Assembly: GCA_019426215.1 (NCBI GenBank)
Contig: CM033393.1
Span: 11,814,046-11,878,045 of the forward strand
Source of the DNA: Buddleja alternifolia
Lineage: Eukaryota > Streptophyta > Magnoliopsida > Lamiales > Scrophulariaceae
Direction of reading: 5' to 3'
Length of the DNA stretch: 64,000 nucleotides
Positions 11,506 to 22,696 of this stretch are shown piece after piece. How positions within the stretch are numbered: the stretch's first letter is position 1; every line of letters starts with the position of its first letter. The translations under genes and the position numbers were made by a program. The notes beneath the pieces were generated by a model. The model searched no databases. It worked only from the letters and a program-made list of their open reading frames with translations, and was not told the origin of the DNA.

Positions 11506-13221
11506 TGGTATCCTGATAGTGGTGCCTCCACTCACATGACTCCAGATGACGGTAAACTTTCTAACCTTACTCCCTATACTGGTACGAATAAGATTTTAGT
11601 TGGTAATGGTGCACTACTGTTTATTAAACATGTCAGCTCCTCTACTTTACATACCGCTACTCGTCCCCTTACTTTATCTCATGTGCTGCATGTCCCTCAG
11701 TTATCTCATAATCTCCTCTCTGTTAGAAAACTATGTCAAGATAATGATTGTCTGCTTGAGTTTTCTTCTACTGGGTTCTGTGTTAAGTACAAAATGGGGA
11801 AGGTTCTTTTAGAATCCTCTTCTAGTAGTGGTCTATATTCAGTCTCCCCTAGCTTAGTGTCCTCTCGTCCTCGCGCCTTTGTTGCTCGTGCTGTCTCTGG
11901 TGATGTTTAGCATCGCCGCCTGGGTCACCCCAGTCTTTCTACTTTCCAGCACTTGTCCCGTAGTGGTAGCTTACCGTCTAAGGATTGTTCTGTTTCTTTT
12001 TGTCACCGTTGTCAGTTAGGTTGGTCACACAAGTTACCCTTTCAGCCCGTTGAAAAGCGTAACTCTGTACCGTTTTCTCTAATTCACTCTGATGTATGGA
12101 CTTCTCCAATTATCTCTCCTTCTAATTTTAAGTATTATGTTATTTTTATTGATGATTTTACACGATTTACTTGGTGGTACCCCATGCGTGCTAAATCTGA
12201 AGTCTATACTCACTTTTGTAATTTTCAAACCTTAATTGAAAATCTCTTTACCACTAAAATTAAAATGTTTCAAAGTGATGGGGGTCGTGAGTATGATAAT
12301 GCTAAATTTCGTAATCATTTTATTACTTCTGGCATTCAGTTTCGCCTGTCGTGCCCTTACACCCCACAGGAAAATGGTGTGTCGGAACATAAGCATCGTC
12401 ATATTTCTGAGTTAATTCTCACATTACTTCTTACTGCTCATCTCCATCACTCTTTTTGGGTTGACGCTCTTTATATTGCTGCTTTTCTTATCAACAGTCT
12501 CCCTACCCCTACGCTAAACCAGAAGTCTCATTTTGAGGTCCTATTTGGTCGTTCACCTGACTATTCCTCCTTTCGGGTTTTTGGTTATGCGTGTTTTCCA
12601 CATCTTGGTCACCGGGCTGCTCATAAGCTCGATCCTCGCTCAGCCTCGTGTATCTTCTTAGGTTATGCCCCTGATTACAAGGGTTATCGATGTCTTGATC
12701 CTGTTTCTAATGTCATTCATATTAGTCGTCATGTCGTCTTCGATGAAAACTCTTTTCCCTATTCTACCTTCCCTTCCACTTCCGCTTCCGTCTCTGCTCT
12801 ACCACAGTTTGTTTCTAGATCTATTACGGTGTCTCTTCCTTATCCGTCTTATCTCGGTCCCCCTGACCTACCTGTTGCCACCACTGTCTCCCCTTTGCCC
12901 CCTATCTCAGAGACACCTCATTCACCATCATCTATTCCTAGTTCTCCATGTCCCTCTAGTCCAGTCCCATCTCTGTCGCCTTCCCCAGCTCCTGTTGTTG
13001 TTTCATCTGTCCCGTCTCCTTCCCCCACTCCTGTTGCTGTGTCGTCTGTCTCGTCTCCTCCCACTACCTCTTCCTTGGTCTCTCCTTCTCCCGAGCCTTC
13101 CTCCAGTGTCCCACCTCCGTCTAATCGTCATCCTATGGTCACCCGCTTACGTGATGGTACACGTAAGCCTCGTGTTCTTACCTCATTGTCTGCTATTTCC
13201 TCTCCTCTTGAGCCTACCTGA
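11506..13221 (+). pseudogene. Copia protease and integrase
   Basis: The protease active site is DSGAS in WYPDSGASTHMT near 11508-11543. Integrase follows: an HHCC zinc domain from about 11911, then the DDE core with HSDVW (near 12088), FQSDGGREY (near 12270) and PQENGVSEHKHR (near 12365), then the C-terminal part with FGRSPDYSSFRVFGYACFPHL. A Ser/Pro-rich linker at 12770-13140 separates it from RT. Stops are TAG at 11908-11910 and TGA at 13219-13221. These enzymes process the polyprotein and insert the DNA copy; this one is inactivated. Confidence 0.9.
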
Positions 13222-14744
13222 TATACACAGGCCGCCAAGGATCCTCTTTGGCGTGCTGCCATGGCTGATGAGTTTGATGCTCTTCAAGAAAATGGCACAT
13301 GGACTTTAGTGCCATCGCATCCTTCACAAAATCTAGTTGGTTCCAAATGGGTGTATAAGGTTAAGTTACATTCTGATGGATCTATTGAGCGCTATAAGGC
13401 CCGCTTGGTTGCTCAGGGGTTTAAGTAACAAGCTGGTATTGACTTTGGTGAGACATTCAGCCCTGTGGTTAAGCCGACTACTATTCGCACTGTTCTCTCT
13501 ATTGCCATTTCTCATCAGTGGGTTATCCGACAGCTTGATGTGAAGAATGCTTTTCTTCACGGTGATCTTACTGAAACTGTTTAAATGGCTCAGCCCCGCG
13601 GTTTTACTCACCCACAGTATCCTTCCCATGTGTGTCAGTTACAGAAGGTTTTATATGGTTTGAAACAAGCACCTCGAGCTTGGTTTCAGAAATTTGGTTC
13701 GTATTTGCTGCGTCTGGGATTCACTAGCAGCAAAGTTGATATGTCGATGTTCGTCTACAGTTCTAGTTCTATCACCTTGGTTCTTTTGCTCTATGTTGAT
13801 GACATTATCTTGACTGGAAATGACCCTGCTGCCATTACTGCTCTTATTTCTCGCCTTTCCCAGGAGTTTGCTATGAAGGATTATCTTCACTACTTTCTGG
13901 GTATTCATGCTACACGGGACTCTCTTGGATTGTTTCTTTCGCAGAAAAAGTATGCAACTGAGCTTCTACAGCGTTTTGACATGATGAGCTTGAAGCCTGT
14001 TGCTTCTCCTCTTTCTGCGACGTCTACTCCCTCCGCTCTTGAGGGCGACCTTTTCTCTGATCTGACTCTTTATCGCAGCATTGTTGGGGGTCTTCAGTAT
14101 CTCACTCACACTCGGCCTGACATTGCTTATGCAGTTGCTTTAGTCAGTCAGTTCATGCACTCACCTCGGGATAGTCACTTTCAGATGGTCAAGCATATTC
14201 TTCGTTATCTTCGGGGTACTCTTGATTATGGTCTTCTTCTCCGTTCTTCCACTGTGGACTCCCTGACTGTTTATGCTGACTCAGATTGGGCTGGTTGTCC
14301 AGACAGTCGTCGTTCCACCACTGGCTATGCTGTTTATCTTGGTGATAACCTTATCTCCTGGTCTGCCAAGAAACAGGCTACCGTCTCCCGATCCAGTACA
14401 GAGTCTGAGTACCGCTCTGTTGCCTATGCCGTCGCTGAATCTTGCTGGCTACGTTTTATTCTGCGAGACTTGGGTATCTTCCTTCCGCATTTGGTTCGGG
14501 TCTACTGTGATAATATTAGTGCCATCTATCTAGTTCTTAATCCTGTCTTTCATGCTCGTACGAAGCATATTGAGATTGATTACCATTTTGTTCGGGAAAA
14601 AGTTGCCACCGGCAATGTTTTGGTCAAGTATGTTCCTACCGCTGAACAAGTTGCCGACATCTTTACTAAAGCCTTACCAACTACAAAATTTTCCCAACTT
14701 CGAGGCAATCTTTGCGTTAGTCCCACTGCTCAGATTGCGGGGGG
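13222..14744 (+). pseudogene. Copia reverse transcriptase and RNase H
   Basis: RT motifs in order: [47 protein letters not shown], and the catalytic YVDD at 13792-13803. RNase H follows with YADSDWAGCPDSRRSTTGY, SRSSTESEYR and TKHIEIDYHFVRE, ending in ADIFTKALP. In-frame stops occur at about 13425 and 13582; the last ~400 codons are open. The polypurine tract abuts the 3' LTR. Order integrase-RT-RNase H fixes the element as Ty1-copia. Confidence 0.92.
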
Positions 14745-14929
14745 TGTTAGTGTATATTTTATAGTCTGTCCCATGTATAGTTTATAGTCCGGCCCAATTG
14801 TATATTAGGGCTACATTAGGTTACGTTTACTTCTATATATACATATGTTTGTATCATTGTAATTCATTCAGTAATATACAATACACATATTACAGAGTTC
14901 TATTTTATTACGTACTTTGAACTCTATCA
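14745..14929 (+). repeat. 3' LTR of Ty1-copia
   Basis: TGTTAG...CTATCA, 185 bp, directly after a G-rich polypurine tract and followed by target duplication ATACC. About 98% identical to the 5' LTR apart from indels. Confidence 0.93.
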
Positions 14930-15441
14930 ATACCTATGTTAATAGAATCCTCAACTATAATATAATAATATCAAATTTGATTGATTTTTGATACGAGTAA
15001 AAAATCTTCCAACTCCCATTCTCTTACTAGATAGGTACAACTATATTTTTAATAATAATAAAAAGAATTACTTGCAGTCTTGCACACCACCCATAAATTA
15101 TAGTCTTCTTTCAAGTTTCAACATGCCCAATTCAATTCCCAAACGTGGGCGTCAAACCTCCTCTCTTGCTGTTGCAACTTGCAACAGAGCAATTTTGTTA
15201 TCACCTTTTTTTTTTTTTGATAAACTTTATATCACTTAATTTATGCCTTAAAAGTGGTGTTGTTGGATTCAATTAATACTTGTACTTTTCAAATGTTTAT
15301 TAAAGTACATATTAAATTTGAATTCTATTCAAGAGGGCTACTTGATTCAGCCCCCTCCTCCCATGTGAATTTTGTACTTCTTTCTAGAAATGCAAAATTG
15401 TGATAAAAATTTCTTAAGAACATATATTCAAGAACTTATAT
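14930..15441. repeat. Direct duplication, copy 2 (right part)
   Basis: It continues copy 2 from the copia insertion point; homologous to about 4390-4891 in copy 1. The similarity ends at TATTCAAGAACTTATAT near 15441. Non-coding. Confidence 0.85.
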
Positions 15442-17000
15442 GATGATTGTAATTTTCTTTGGGTGATAATATGATGATATAAAATTATATAATCTTTATT
15501 ATTGCTTCTCGGAATATACACGTGTTTCTACTTATATTAAAGGAACATTAAATGGGCTGAAAATAAGATATAAATAGATTATAACTAATATATTAAGTAT
15601 CAAACATTTTTGCTATTAAAATCGACTTCTCCCATTTTCATTCCAATCCGTGCTTCCTTCCAAAAAAAATTATAAATAATATCGAGCAAAAATTACATTA
15701 TTTATAATGAGTTGTATCAAATTCGGTTCATCAATGGATATTTACTTTGAGAATGTCTTATCGAATCGTTGGCATATACGTGACATCTAGTGTCCATTTT
15801 CAATTAAAAAGAGTTAGATTTCATTATAGGCGCATCTAGGTTAAATGTTGGTCAAAACGTTTGCATTGAAAAAAAAAATGAAAAAAAGCCAAAGACTTTT
15901 CAAGTATTCAACATTCAGAATCTTCGTTCTCTAGCTATAAATTTTTCTAGTGATAAAGTTAATTATATATTTAATCTTCTAAGGTGTTCAACTTGCTACT
16001 AATATTAATCAACTCGAGATGTTCTTTTATTATCTCTTTTTAGTTTCTTTACTTTTGTATCTAAGATATAAAGCATAATCTTGTGCCACTAATAATTAAT
16101 AGTTATAATATATATATTTAAATTATTATTAAATTTGTTTTAAAAAAATTATGATATTACTAATATTCTATTTTCTTTATAGAGACATTATATATCTCTA
16201 TGAGTGACAGTATAGCTAGTAGGAGCCTAGGACACACGCTAAATATGAATATACCCCAATTCGTGTTGAATGTCTCTTTTTCATGTTAGAAACTAAAGCT
16301 AATTGAAACACAATAATATCTCCTGACCTCAATTTAATTAGTCTTCTCAAATTATTCTTACTAGCTCCAGGTCTTTTTTCAACACGTTATTCACAAATTA
16401 CAATAATAAATGTCAACACCTTCTTATAGCATCAAATAATTTTTCTTATGTTTGAAAGATTTTGGTGTGATTTATAAGTGGGTATAATGTGGATTTTTTT
16501 AGCAATTTAGATTTATAAGTGGGCATAATGTTTGAAACAATAATTATGCGAACAGTGATGTAAGTAAAATAATATATAATATTGTGTTGGTATATCTATC
16601 TATAAGTGAAAATGACAAAATTAACGGCCAAATGAGTCTAGAAATGTACATGAGGTTATGGATATTGAAACCAAATTTTTTTTTTTTTTTTTTTTTTGCC
16701 ATAGCATCACCATCGGTGCCAAAAATACGTTTTTTAAAGAAGAAAATGAGAGAAAGACAAATGTGAGTATTTGTAAAATAATGAATAGTTATATTGAAAA
16801 TTGTGAAAGCGAAAAATGAGAATATGTCTATTTTCATTTTAAAATGGTGTAAACTGTATATTCTCATTTTAAAATGAAAATGAAAATGTCAATATTCAAA
16901 ACAAACAAACAAACACAACCTTAATTATGTTCTTAAAGCAAAGATTAAAGCTAATAATTTTCTAACGAAGTTTATTGCTTTAATTTTGGTCCTGCTTGTG
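15442..17000. other. AT-rich intergenic DNA, no gene seen
   Basis: No supported coding region. A poly-T run at 16678-16697 and repeated CATTTTAAAATG words at 16835-16878 are the only structure seen. The lysine-rich ORF on the minus strand near 16700 is made by the poly-T run. Confidence 0.5.
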
Positions 17001-17600
17001 GATTTACACTCCATGGGCTTGGGGCACGACAAAATTGTATCAAAGTCGACTTCGAGTTAATATCGGCATGGGAGTCCTGATTGGATATCTTAGATCATAG
17101 GAGCGCGATGAGGATATCGCGTGTCCAGTCAAGGATGATTTCGATGTTCCATACAGTTTGTGCTTTGTGGGATGAAAATGGGATAGTTTTATAACATAAT
17201 ATAATGGATTTTTTTTTTTTGGGTAAGGTTAATAGAGTATAGTAGAATCCTCTAGTAATATGGATTAATAATTTTCCAAAGCCAGAACAAATTGAAAGAA
17301 GTTGCTAGGCGAGGTTTGACAAAATGGTATTTGAGTCGACCTTAAGAATACAAGAGGTTTGGTCTGAAGTATTGTGGATGTAAACTTGGATTAGGCGAGG
17401 AGCACGATGAGGATGTTGCACATCCACCATTAGGAGATTGTAAATTGTAGCCCTATATGAATTAGGGGAAAAATTAACAAGATTGGTTAGCTATTTCTAC
17501 ACAAGCAGAACATGTGTGAAATAGTTGCTATTGAAATTCATTGTTCCAAATCTCACATCTGAACCCAATATTCATGGGTCTGGAGCGCGAAAATACTAAC
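17001..17600. repeat. Two related non-coding segments, possibly TRIM-like
   Basis: Segments at about 17025-17130 and 17310-17425 share order and words: GACAAAATTGTATCAAAGTCGAC against GACAAAATGGTATTTGAGTCGACC, and GCGCGATGAGGATATCGCGTGTCC against GCACGATGAGGATGTTGCACATCC. The first words resemble a decayed initiator-Met primer site, and TCTCACATCTGAACC near 17552 resembles LTR-start words of TRIM elements. No intact LTR pair can be delimited, so this is tentative. Confidence 0.35.
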
Positions 17601-17618
17601 ATTCTTATGTACTGGATC

Positions 17619-18128
17619 TAGAGGTGTCAAATGAGTTGATTGGGTTGGATTTGGGTTGGGTCTAATTGGATTGGGTCTAAGGTGGGTTGGGTATAAGATG
17701 GATTCAAAAGTGTGGTTCCAATATGGATCCAGTTTGGGTTGGGTTGTATCGGGTCCAAATGGTTCTTATAAAAAGACTCAAGGTAAACTCATAATAGACC
17801 CAAGATGAAACCAAACCAAGTTTTCAAGTCATTTCCATGAAGAGGTTCCCAAGTCCCAACTCTCAACCATGTAATTACACCCAATACACATGCTATGAAG
17901 CAAATATGCATATCATTAAAGATTGTATGGGATCCAAGTTGAAACCAAATTGGAACTAACTTGAAATCAAATTGGATCCAACTTAAAACCAAGGTGTAAC
18001 CAATTTGAACCTAACCAATAGGAACCAAATACAACCTAACTCAAGACAAAAAAGCTAGGACCCAACCCAACCCAAAACTAGTTGGGTTGGGTTGGAACAA
18101 TAGATCCAAAACCATTTTGCCCCCTATA
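17619..18128. mobile_element. hAT-type MITE with GGGTTG-rich ends
   Basis: A 510-bp non-coding element flanked by the 8-bp duplication ACTGGATC (17611-17618 and 18129-18136). Its ends are TAGAGGTGTCAAA on the left and, reading inward, TATAGGGGGCAAAA on the right, a hAT-like terminal inverted repeat. Both subterminal regions carry clustered GGGTTG/CAACCC motifs in opposite orientation, so the element can fold back. No transposase is encoded; it would need one in trans. Confidence 0.85.
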
Positions 18129-18136
18129 ACTGGATC

Positions 18137-19183
18137 TATATGAACATTTATCAATTATATTATTATCAAAAACTACTAATGTCATGGTGGGTATTTATTG
18201 GGATCCCGTCCCATTTATTAATTAATGAGCGGAATACTAGAATTGCTACAAAAATATGTTGTCGGGAATAGAGTTGAAGCCAAAATCATACAAGCAATAA
18301 GAATTTATTATTTTATTAGATTTCTCATTCCTTTTTCTTTTGTTGGTTTGTCTCATTCATTTTCTCTTCCAACATACATTCATCCCTCTTTGTCACATCA
18401 AAAAAATAAGTTGAATCTAAAGTATATTCTTCCCCAACTTAAATACATATATCTATCTCTTCTTTTACCCTGTGTTTAACTTCCATGCGTACACGAATCA
18501 ACCATAGGAATTCATGCTAAATTGTTGAATAGAAATAGACGGCCACAAACCTTACAACATGCAACCACCTATATGTTTAGGTTTTAATATCATTTTATCT
18601 TTAACAAATCACATGTTAAATATATAGCTTAAAAACCTAACTAGTGTGTAATTAAGACAAATAACAAAAAAGAATAAAATGAATAATCAAAAGAAAAACT
18701 ATAGGAAAATTCCAACCAATTAACCAAATTTAGATGAATATGAAAATCAAAATAAGGAACTTTGATCTATTAAAACAACAAATGTAATCATCTTATATTG
18801 AGAATATCTATTTCTTAATCATTAATCTCTATCCAACTTCTCGATCCATCTACTATAAAAATCGTTGTCTGTGAAAATAAAAAGTAAGATACATACGAAG
18901 TATTATGAAGTTATTATCTCTCACAAATTTAATTGTCATATTTGAAAGTCCTTGAGTCCCATTATCATTACATTCACATTCTTCATTAAGTAGACTTCAT
19001 TTGAAATTTCCACATTTAAGAGGGTGTGAATGTCTGGAGATCTCTAGTTTAAGAATTTTCAAGTATGAAAAACCGCTATAAAAACTTATAACTAACGAGC
19101 ACGTTCTGTTTTATGGATCTGAAAGCATTTTATACTTCATTTATTTTGACATGGAGAAATTGTGGCGTTTTAATATTTTTCGC
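18137..19183. other. Intergenic DNA, no gene seen
   Basis: AT-rich DNA without supported coding or repeat structure. An 84-codon ORF at 18225-18479 has no recognisable domain and is probably chance. Confidence 0.45.
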
Positions 19184-19198
19184 TTCTTCTTTTCACAT

Positions 19199-19436
19199 TT
19201 TTTTTTGTAAGCCGGGGGAGGGGTTTACCCTAGAGACTTAGCCCGACATACCCGGGTCTATAGCCGCGTAACTTGGCCAAGTTAAGCCAGCAACATCATT
19301 TTCTATCAACTCTTGGACAACCGCACTCGGGGACGTTATCATGGGCACATTGTAGTTAAAACCTTCTTTGGCTATAACATCCGCCACTCAGTTGGCCTCA
19401 CGCCATACGTGTTGAAGATCAACTTGCCATGGTTGA
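19199..19436 (-). mobile_element. 5'-truncated LINE with RNase H tail
   Basis: The minus strand encodes the end of an RVT_3-type RNase H domain (HVWREAN, VADVIAKEGFNYN). It is followed downstream by a poly(A) tail, seen as T's at 19199-19206. A 15-bp target-site duplication, TTCTTCTTTTCACAT, flanks it at 19184-19198 and 19437-19451. Short length, poly(A) and a variable-length duplication are the hallmarks of target-primed reverse transcription with 5' truncation. Confidence 0.85.
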
Positions 19437-19635
19437 TTCTTCTTTTCACATGGTAAATAAATAAAAATAGATCGTATCAATAGGGGGCTATGTGTAAAGC
19501 AAGAAAGACTTGTAGGGCAGGATAGAGTTTGTCGAAACAAAGAGTCCTTATTTGCTAAATAAATAGAGTTAGGTGACCAAGTTACAATTTAAAGCTAAAG
19601 AAGCAAGATAATACAATCAATCACATGTGTATGTG

Positions 19636-19646
19636 TATATATATAA
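19636..19646 (+). promoter_or_regulatory. Candidate TATA box of the host gene
   Basis: TATATATATAAAT about 620 bp upstream of the ATG. If used, the 5' leader would be about 590 nt, long but possible, or it contains an intron. A short upstream ORF (ATG at 19790, six codons) lies within it. Inference only. Confidence 0.35.
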
Positions 19647-20268
19647 ATCTAAATATTGGCCACACCCCATTAGACTTTGAGTTGATTACCAAAAAAGGTG
19701 TGAATGTTGTTAATGCGTGTGAGATAATATCAGCGAAGAAGAGGGAGAAAGTCATCGAAGGATTCTCGGAAAATCTCTAAAAAAAACCCATGGATTTCTT
19801 TGAAACATAGCTATAATCTTTTGGGATTCCTAAATCTTCTTTTTTCCTCTTTCTGTTTTCTGTTCTTTTGATTCTCATTTTCCCTTTGAAAAGTTTCTAT
19901 TTTTTCGGTTTGTTTCTCCACATTTTTCTGTTTCGATTTCATTACGAAAATTCCTAAAGTTGCAGTCTTGGTGGATGATGAGAGGGACACAAGGGTCTTT
20001 TCTTTATCATCATCTTTGATCCAAAAAAAATTTGATTTTTCAAAATAATTTGGGCATGTGCTTGTCTAGGGCTTGATGACATGTTATTTGAGCTTAATTA
20101 AAATTATTTGCTGTTAGAAATTCTTTGAGGCTATTCAGAATTTTGTGCTAGAAGTATCTGCATATATTTGTTTAATTGTATGAATTTTCAATTTTCTTGA
20201 ACCTGAATTTTTTCTGCTTCCAATTTATTGATTCTATTATCGTTGACTAAAAAGAAAAAAGAGCAAAA

Positions 20269-21790
20269 ATGGCTCTTTCTTTCACTAGATTTCCATGGTT
20301 GTGGTTGGGAGGGAAAGAGAAAGATCAAGTCCCAAACGGGTCACTAATAAATTCATTAAATTCTTTGAATGATTGGGGTTTAGGATTGAGAGGAGAACCC
20401 GAAAATTTGAAGTTCTATTCTGTGAAAGGGATTGATGATAGAAGAGTGCCCTCTTCTAGAAAAGCAAAGAGGAAATGGAAGAGTAGGGAAGATAGGAGCA
20501 GGGGTATTGATAAGGAGTACGATGTCGTTTTGGTGCCATCGGACGGTGTTGGTTTATCGGGGTCGGAATCCGATGACTCGGACTGGTCCATTGGGTGGCT
20601 AGAGCCACACGCCCCCGATTTCCAGAGTGATGATGAGGGAGATGATCATAGTTTTGCTGTGTTGGTCCCTTGCTATAGGAATGATTGTAATGCATTTAAG
20701 GAGATGGAGGAGGATGAGCCTAAAAATTATTCTGCTGGTAAGACCTCATCTTATGCGAAGAAATTAGGTTTTTTTTTTTTTTGATTTACACCCATGATAT
20801 ACCTTAATATTCTGACTGTAACTGTTGGTGTTGGGCTTGGTTAAACTATTTGTATTGAGGATTAAAAAAAAACGATGGTTTATGCTTGCTCTGCTGAGGT
20901 TACTATTTCCATATTGATTAGATCTTATTTAGTCATGTCATGTTGTCTGCATTTAGAGTGTTTTAGGTACTTTATTGTGCTTTTTGGCATCACAGAATGA
21001 TAGATTGGAGAGACTAATTATTCGGATTCCCATAATGTTCTTCCTTGGGATTAAATCGATATTCTGTTCCCACTAGAAGATAGGAAGATGTATATCATTC
21101 TTGTGGGATGTTGTAGTTTTTGTTGTATTCTAACATGTTATTAATCTGGAAAATAATGTCGACTGGCTTATAGATTTGAAGTTTTTATCTTCCCTCTTTA
21201 TTGTCGTTGGGAGTGCTCGATCAGAGCTTATAGTCGTAGATTCTAAGGTTGTGTTTGGATTGACGGATTTAGATTAAAGGATTTCAAATCTATATTGACA
21301 AATCCAATGAGCTGGTATGGACAGTTTCACGTTATAATGGATTATAAATCTGTGAGCTTCCATTTTGTGCTATTGTTGTAGATTTTAAATCCACAGAATA
21401 TGGAGTCCTTTGAAATTCATCCATACAAATGCAACCTAATATTTGCTCAATTTGTTAATATGTTCTTTGAACCGGTGCCAATTGTGAGTATATACTGACG
21501 GACCATCAATTTGTATTAACGTGGTCAAAATCGTTCTTAAGCTATTTATGTACGAAATCAAATTGGCATTAACGTGGTCAAAATCATTTTGGCATTCTGG
21601 GATGGTATATGATGGACATCGTCTCTGATATTGTAATGTTTTTGTTGCATTTTAATATAGCAACTATTCCTGCTTTCTTCATCATTTTAAACGGATTGAT
21701 GCTACTAGAAACTGAGTTTTACTTGCAATCTTTTTTACAGATGGCACTAAGTACATGGAGAAGTGGCTTTCCTCTCTCCAGAATTTTTGA
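20269..21790 (+). CDS. Uncharacterised acidic plant protein, two exons (20269-20737, 21741-21790)
   Basis: Exon 1 starts at an ATG in strong context (AAAAATGGCT). It encodes a basic central stretch (KAKRKWKSRED, near residues 64-74) and an acidic region with SESDDSDWSIGWLEPHAPDF and SFAVLVPCY. A donor GTAAGACC at 20738 and acceptor TTTTTTACAG at 21740 join in phase 1 and give a C terminus ending KYMEKWLSSLQNF, then TGA; total 172 aa. Without splicing the frame runs into poly-T and stops, which argues for the intron. I recognise this as a conserved plant protein of unknown function; no enzymatic motif or signal peptide is visible. The basic patch and acidic tail would fit a nuclear protein, but that is inference. 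Confidence 0.8.
21247..21436. mobile_element. Tourist-like (PIF/Harbinger) MITE in the intron
   Basis: 190 bp with ends GGTTGTGTTTGGATTGA and, inverted on the right, GGTTGCATTTGTATGGATGA. It is flanked by the 3-bp TAA duplication (21244-21246, 21437-21439) that PIF/Harbinger elements make. Inner halves also pair (GGATTTCAAATC against GATTTTAAATCC). It lies in the intron of the 20269 gene; no coding potential. Confidence 0.8.
21510..21582. repeat. Short direct repeat in the intron
   Basis: ATTAACGTGGTCAAAATC occurs at about 21516 and 21561, 45 bp apart, near the 3' end of the intron. Its significance is unknown. Confidence 0.6.
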
Positions 21791-22207
21791 AGCTACCGTA
21801 TTGCTTGGATAAGCTAATTATTACTACAGTTTGCTATTGTTGAATGAAATCATCAATTTCTATAGATTAGAATTCCCAAAATTGAAGAAATTGCAAGAAA
21901 TTTAAGGACATTGGTTTTAGCAAAAGTAAGATTAATCTCTTTGACTGTGACTATGGGGATAGAAGATACACAGCTCAAGGGTGCATCTACGATGTTGTTT
22001 TTAAGGTTATCAGTGTTAGGCTTATGTGGACTCTGGTTTGTTTGGAAACTTTGGACATATATTGCTAATTGGTTAGTGTAAATAGAGCCATTGTATATAT
22101 GTTTAAAATGTATATATCATCAACTTTTTGGTGTAAATAAGTCATGGGTTGTTCCTGAACATGTGAAATGATGGAACACAACGGTGTGAATCCGTTATAT
22201 GTAAATA

Positions 22208-22320
22208 GTTATGTAAATAACGGGTAATTTACCGCTATGTTTAAAAGTTATGTAAATAACGGTTAAATTACCGCTATGTTTAATAGTTATGTAAATAACG
22301 GTTAAATTACCGCTATGTTG
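22208..22320. repeat. 39-bp tandem repeat, about three copies
   Basis: Units begin GTTATGTAAATAACGG at 22208, 22247 and 22286. Copies 2 and 3 are nearly identical. Each contains the dyad CGGTTAAATTACCG. It lies about 420 bp downstream of the host gene stop, within or beyond its 3' UTR. Confidence 0.9.
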
Positions 22321-22696
22321 CTCCTGTTCTAAATTAAAATGGGAATGTTATTTGGTGTATTGGATGAGCTTTTCCCTCTTTTGATGGATGATCTATTTTA
22401 TTCCTTGTTTTAGTATTGTTTGACAAAAGAAAGGTGCAAAATTTCACTAGCTAATGTGAAGTGAGTGCTTGGTGGGGTATTGTGCAGTCGCTTTTAGCTC
22501 CTTTAGTGTTACGATCGCAGTTATAAGGTATCATACTTGTATCCCATATCAGAATTTGAGGGCTTGATATGGTTTTAGGCACATCAACTTCAGTAGTTAG
22601 CTTTTGAGATTGGCTCCCTTATGGTTCATATCATTAAGCTTTCATCAGAAATCACTCAGAATAGGTAACAATTTTCTATGTTCTTAGGAAGAATTG
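22321..22696. other. Intergenic DNA downstream of the host gene
   Basis: No gene or repeat identified. Its last five bases, AATTG (22692-22696), are the target-site duplication of the next element. Confidence 0.5.

Larger units (their letters stand above)
7554..14929 (+). mobile_element. Ty1-copia element with short LTRs
   Basis: A structurally complete element: 5' LTR 7554-7746, primer site at 7747 (TGGTATCAG), gag, protease, integrase, reverse transcriptase and RNase H in copia order, G-rich polypurine tract 14738-14744, and 3' LTR 14745-14929. ATACC is duplicated at 7549-7553 and 14930-14934. The LTRs differ by about four substitutions, a 1-nt indel and a 9-nt repeat-unit indel, so insertion was fairly recent. 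The coding region has at least five premature stops, and gag is interrupted by mitochondrial DNA, so it is not autonomous now. Confidence 0.95.

Noticed and set aside
12665..13309. 214-aa Leu/Pro-rich plus-strand ORF
   Set aside because: Alternate frame of the Ser/Pro-rich integrase-RT linker; no domain.
16544..16867. 107-aa minus-strand ORF
   Set aside because: Poly-Lys from a poly-T tract, no domain, hydrophobic low-complexity remainder.
17630..18100. GGGTTG runs as interstitial telomeric repeat
   Set aside because: Plant telomere repeat is TTTAGGG; the hexamers here differ, are irregular and sit inside a MITE with clean ends.
20456..20695. Minus-strand ORF opposite the host gene exon 1
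   Set aside because: His-rich random composition, no motif, fully antisense to a supported exon.
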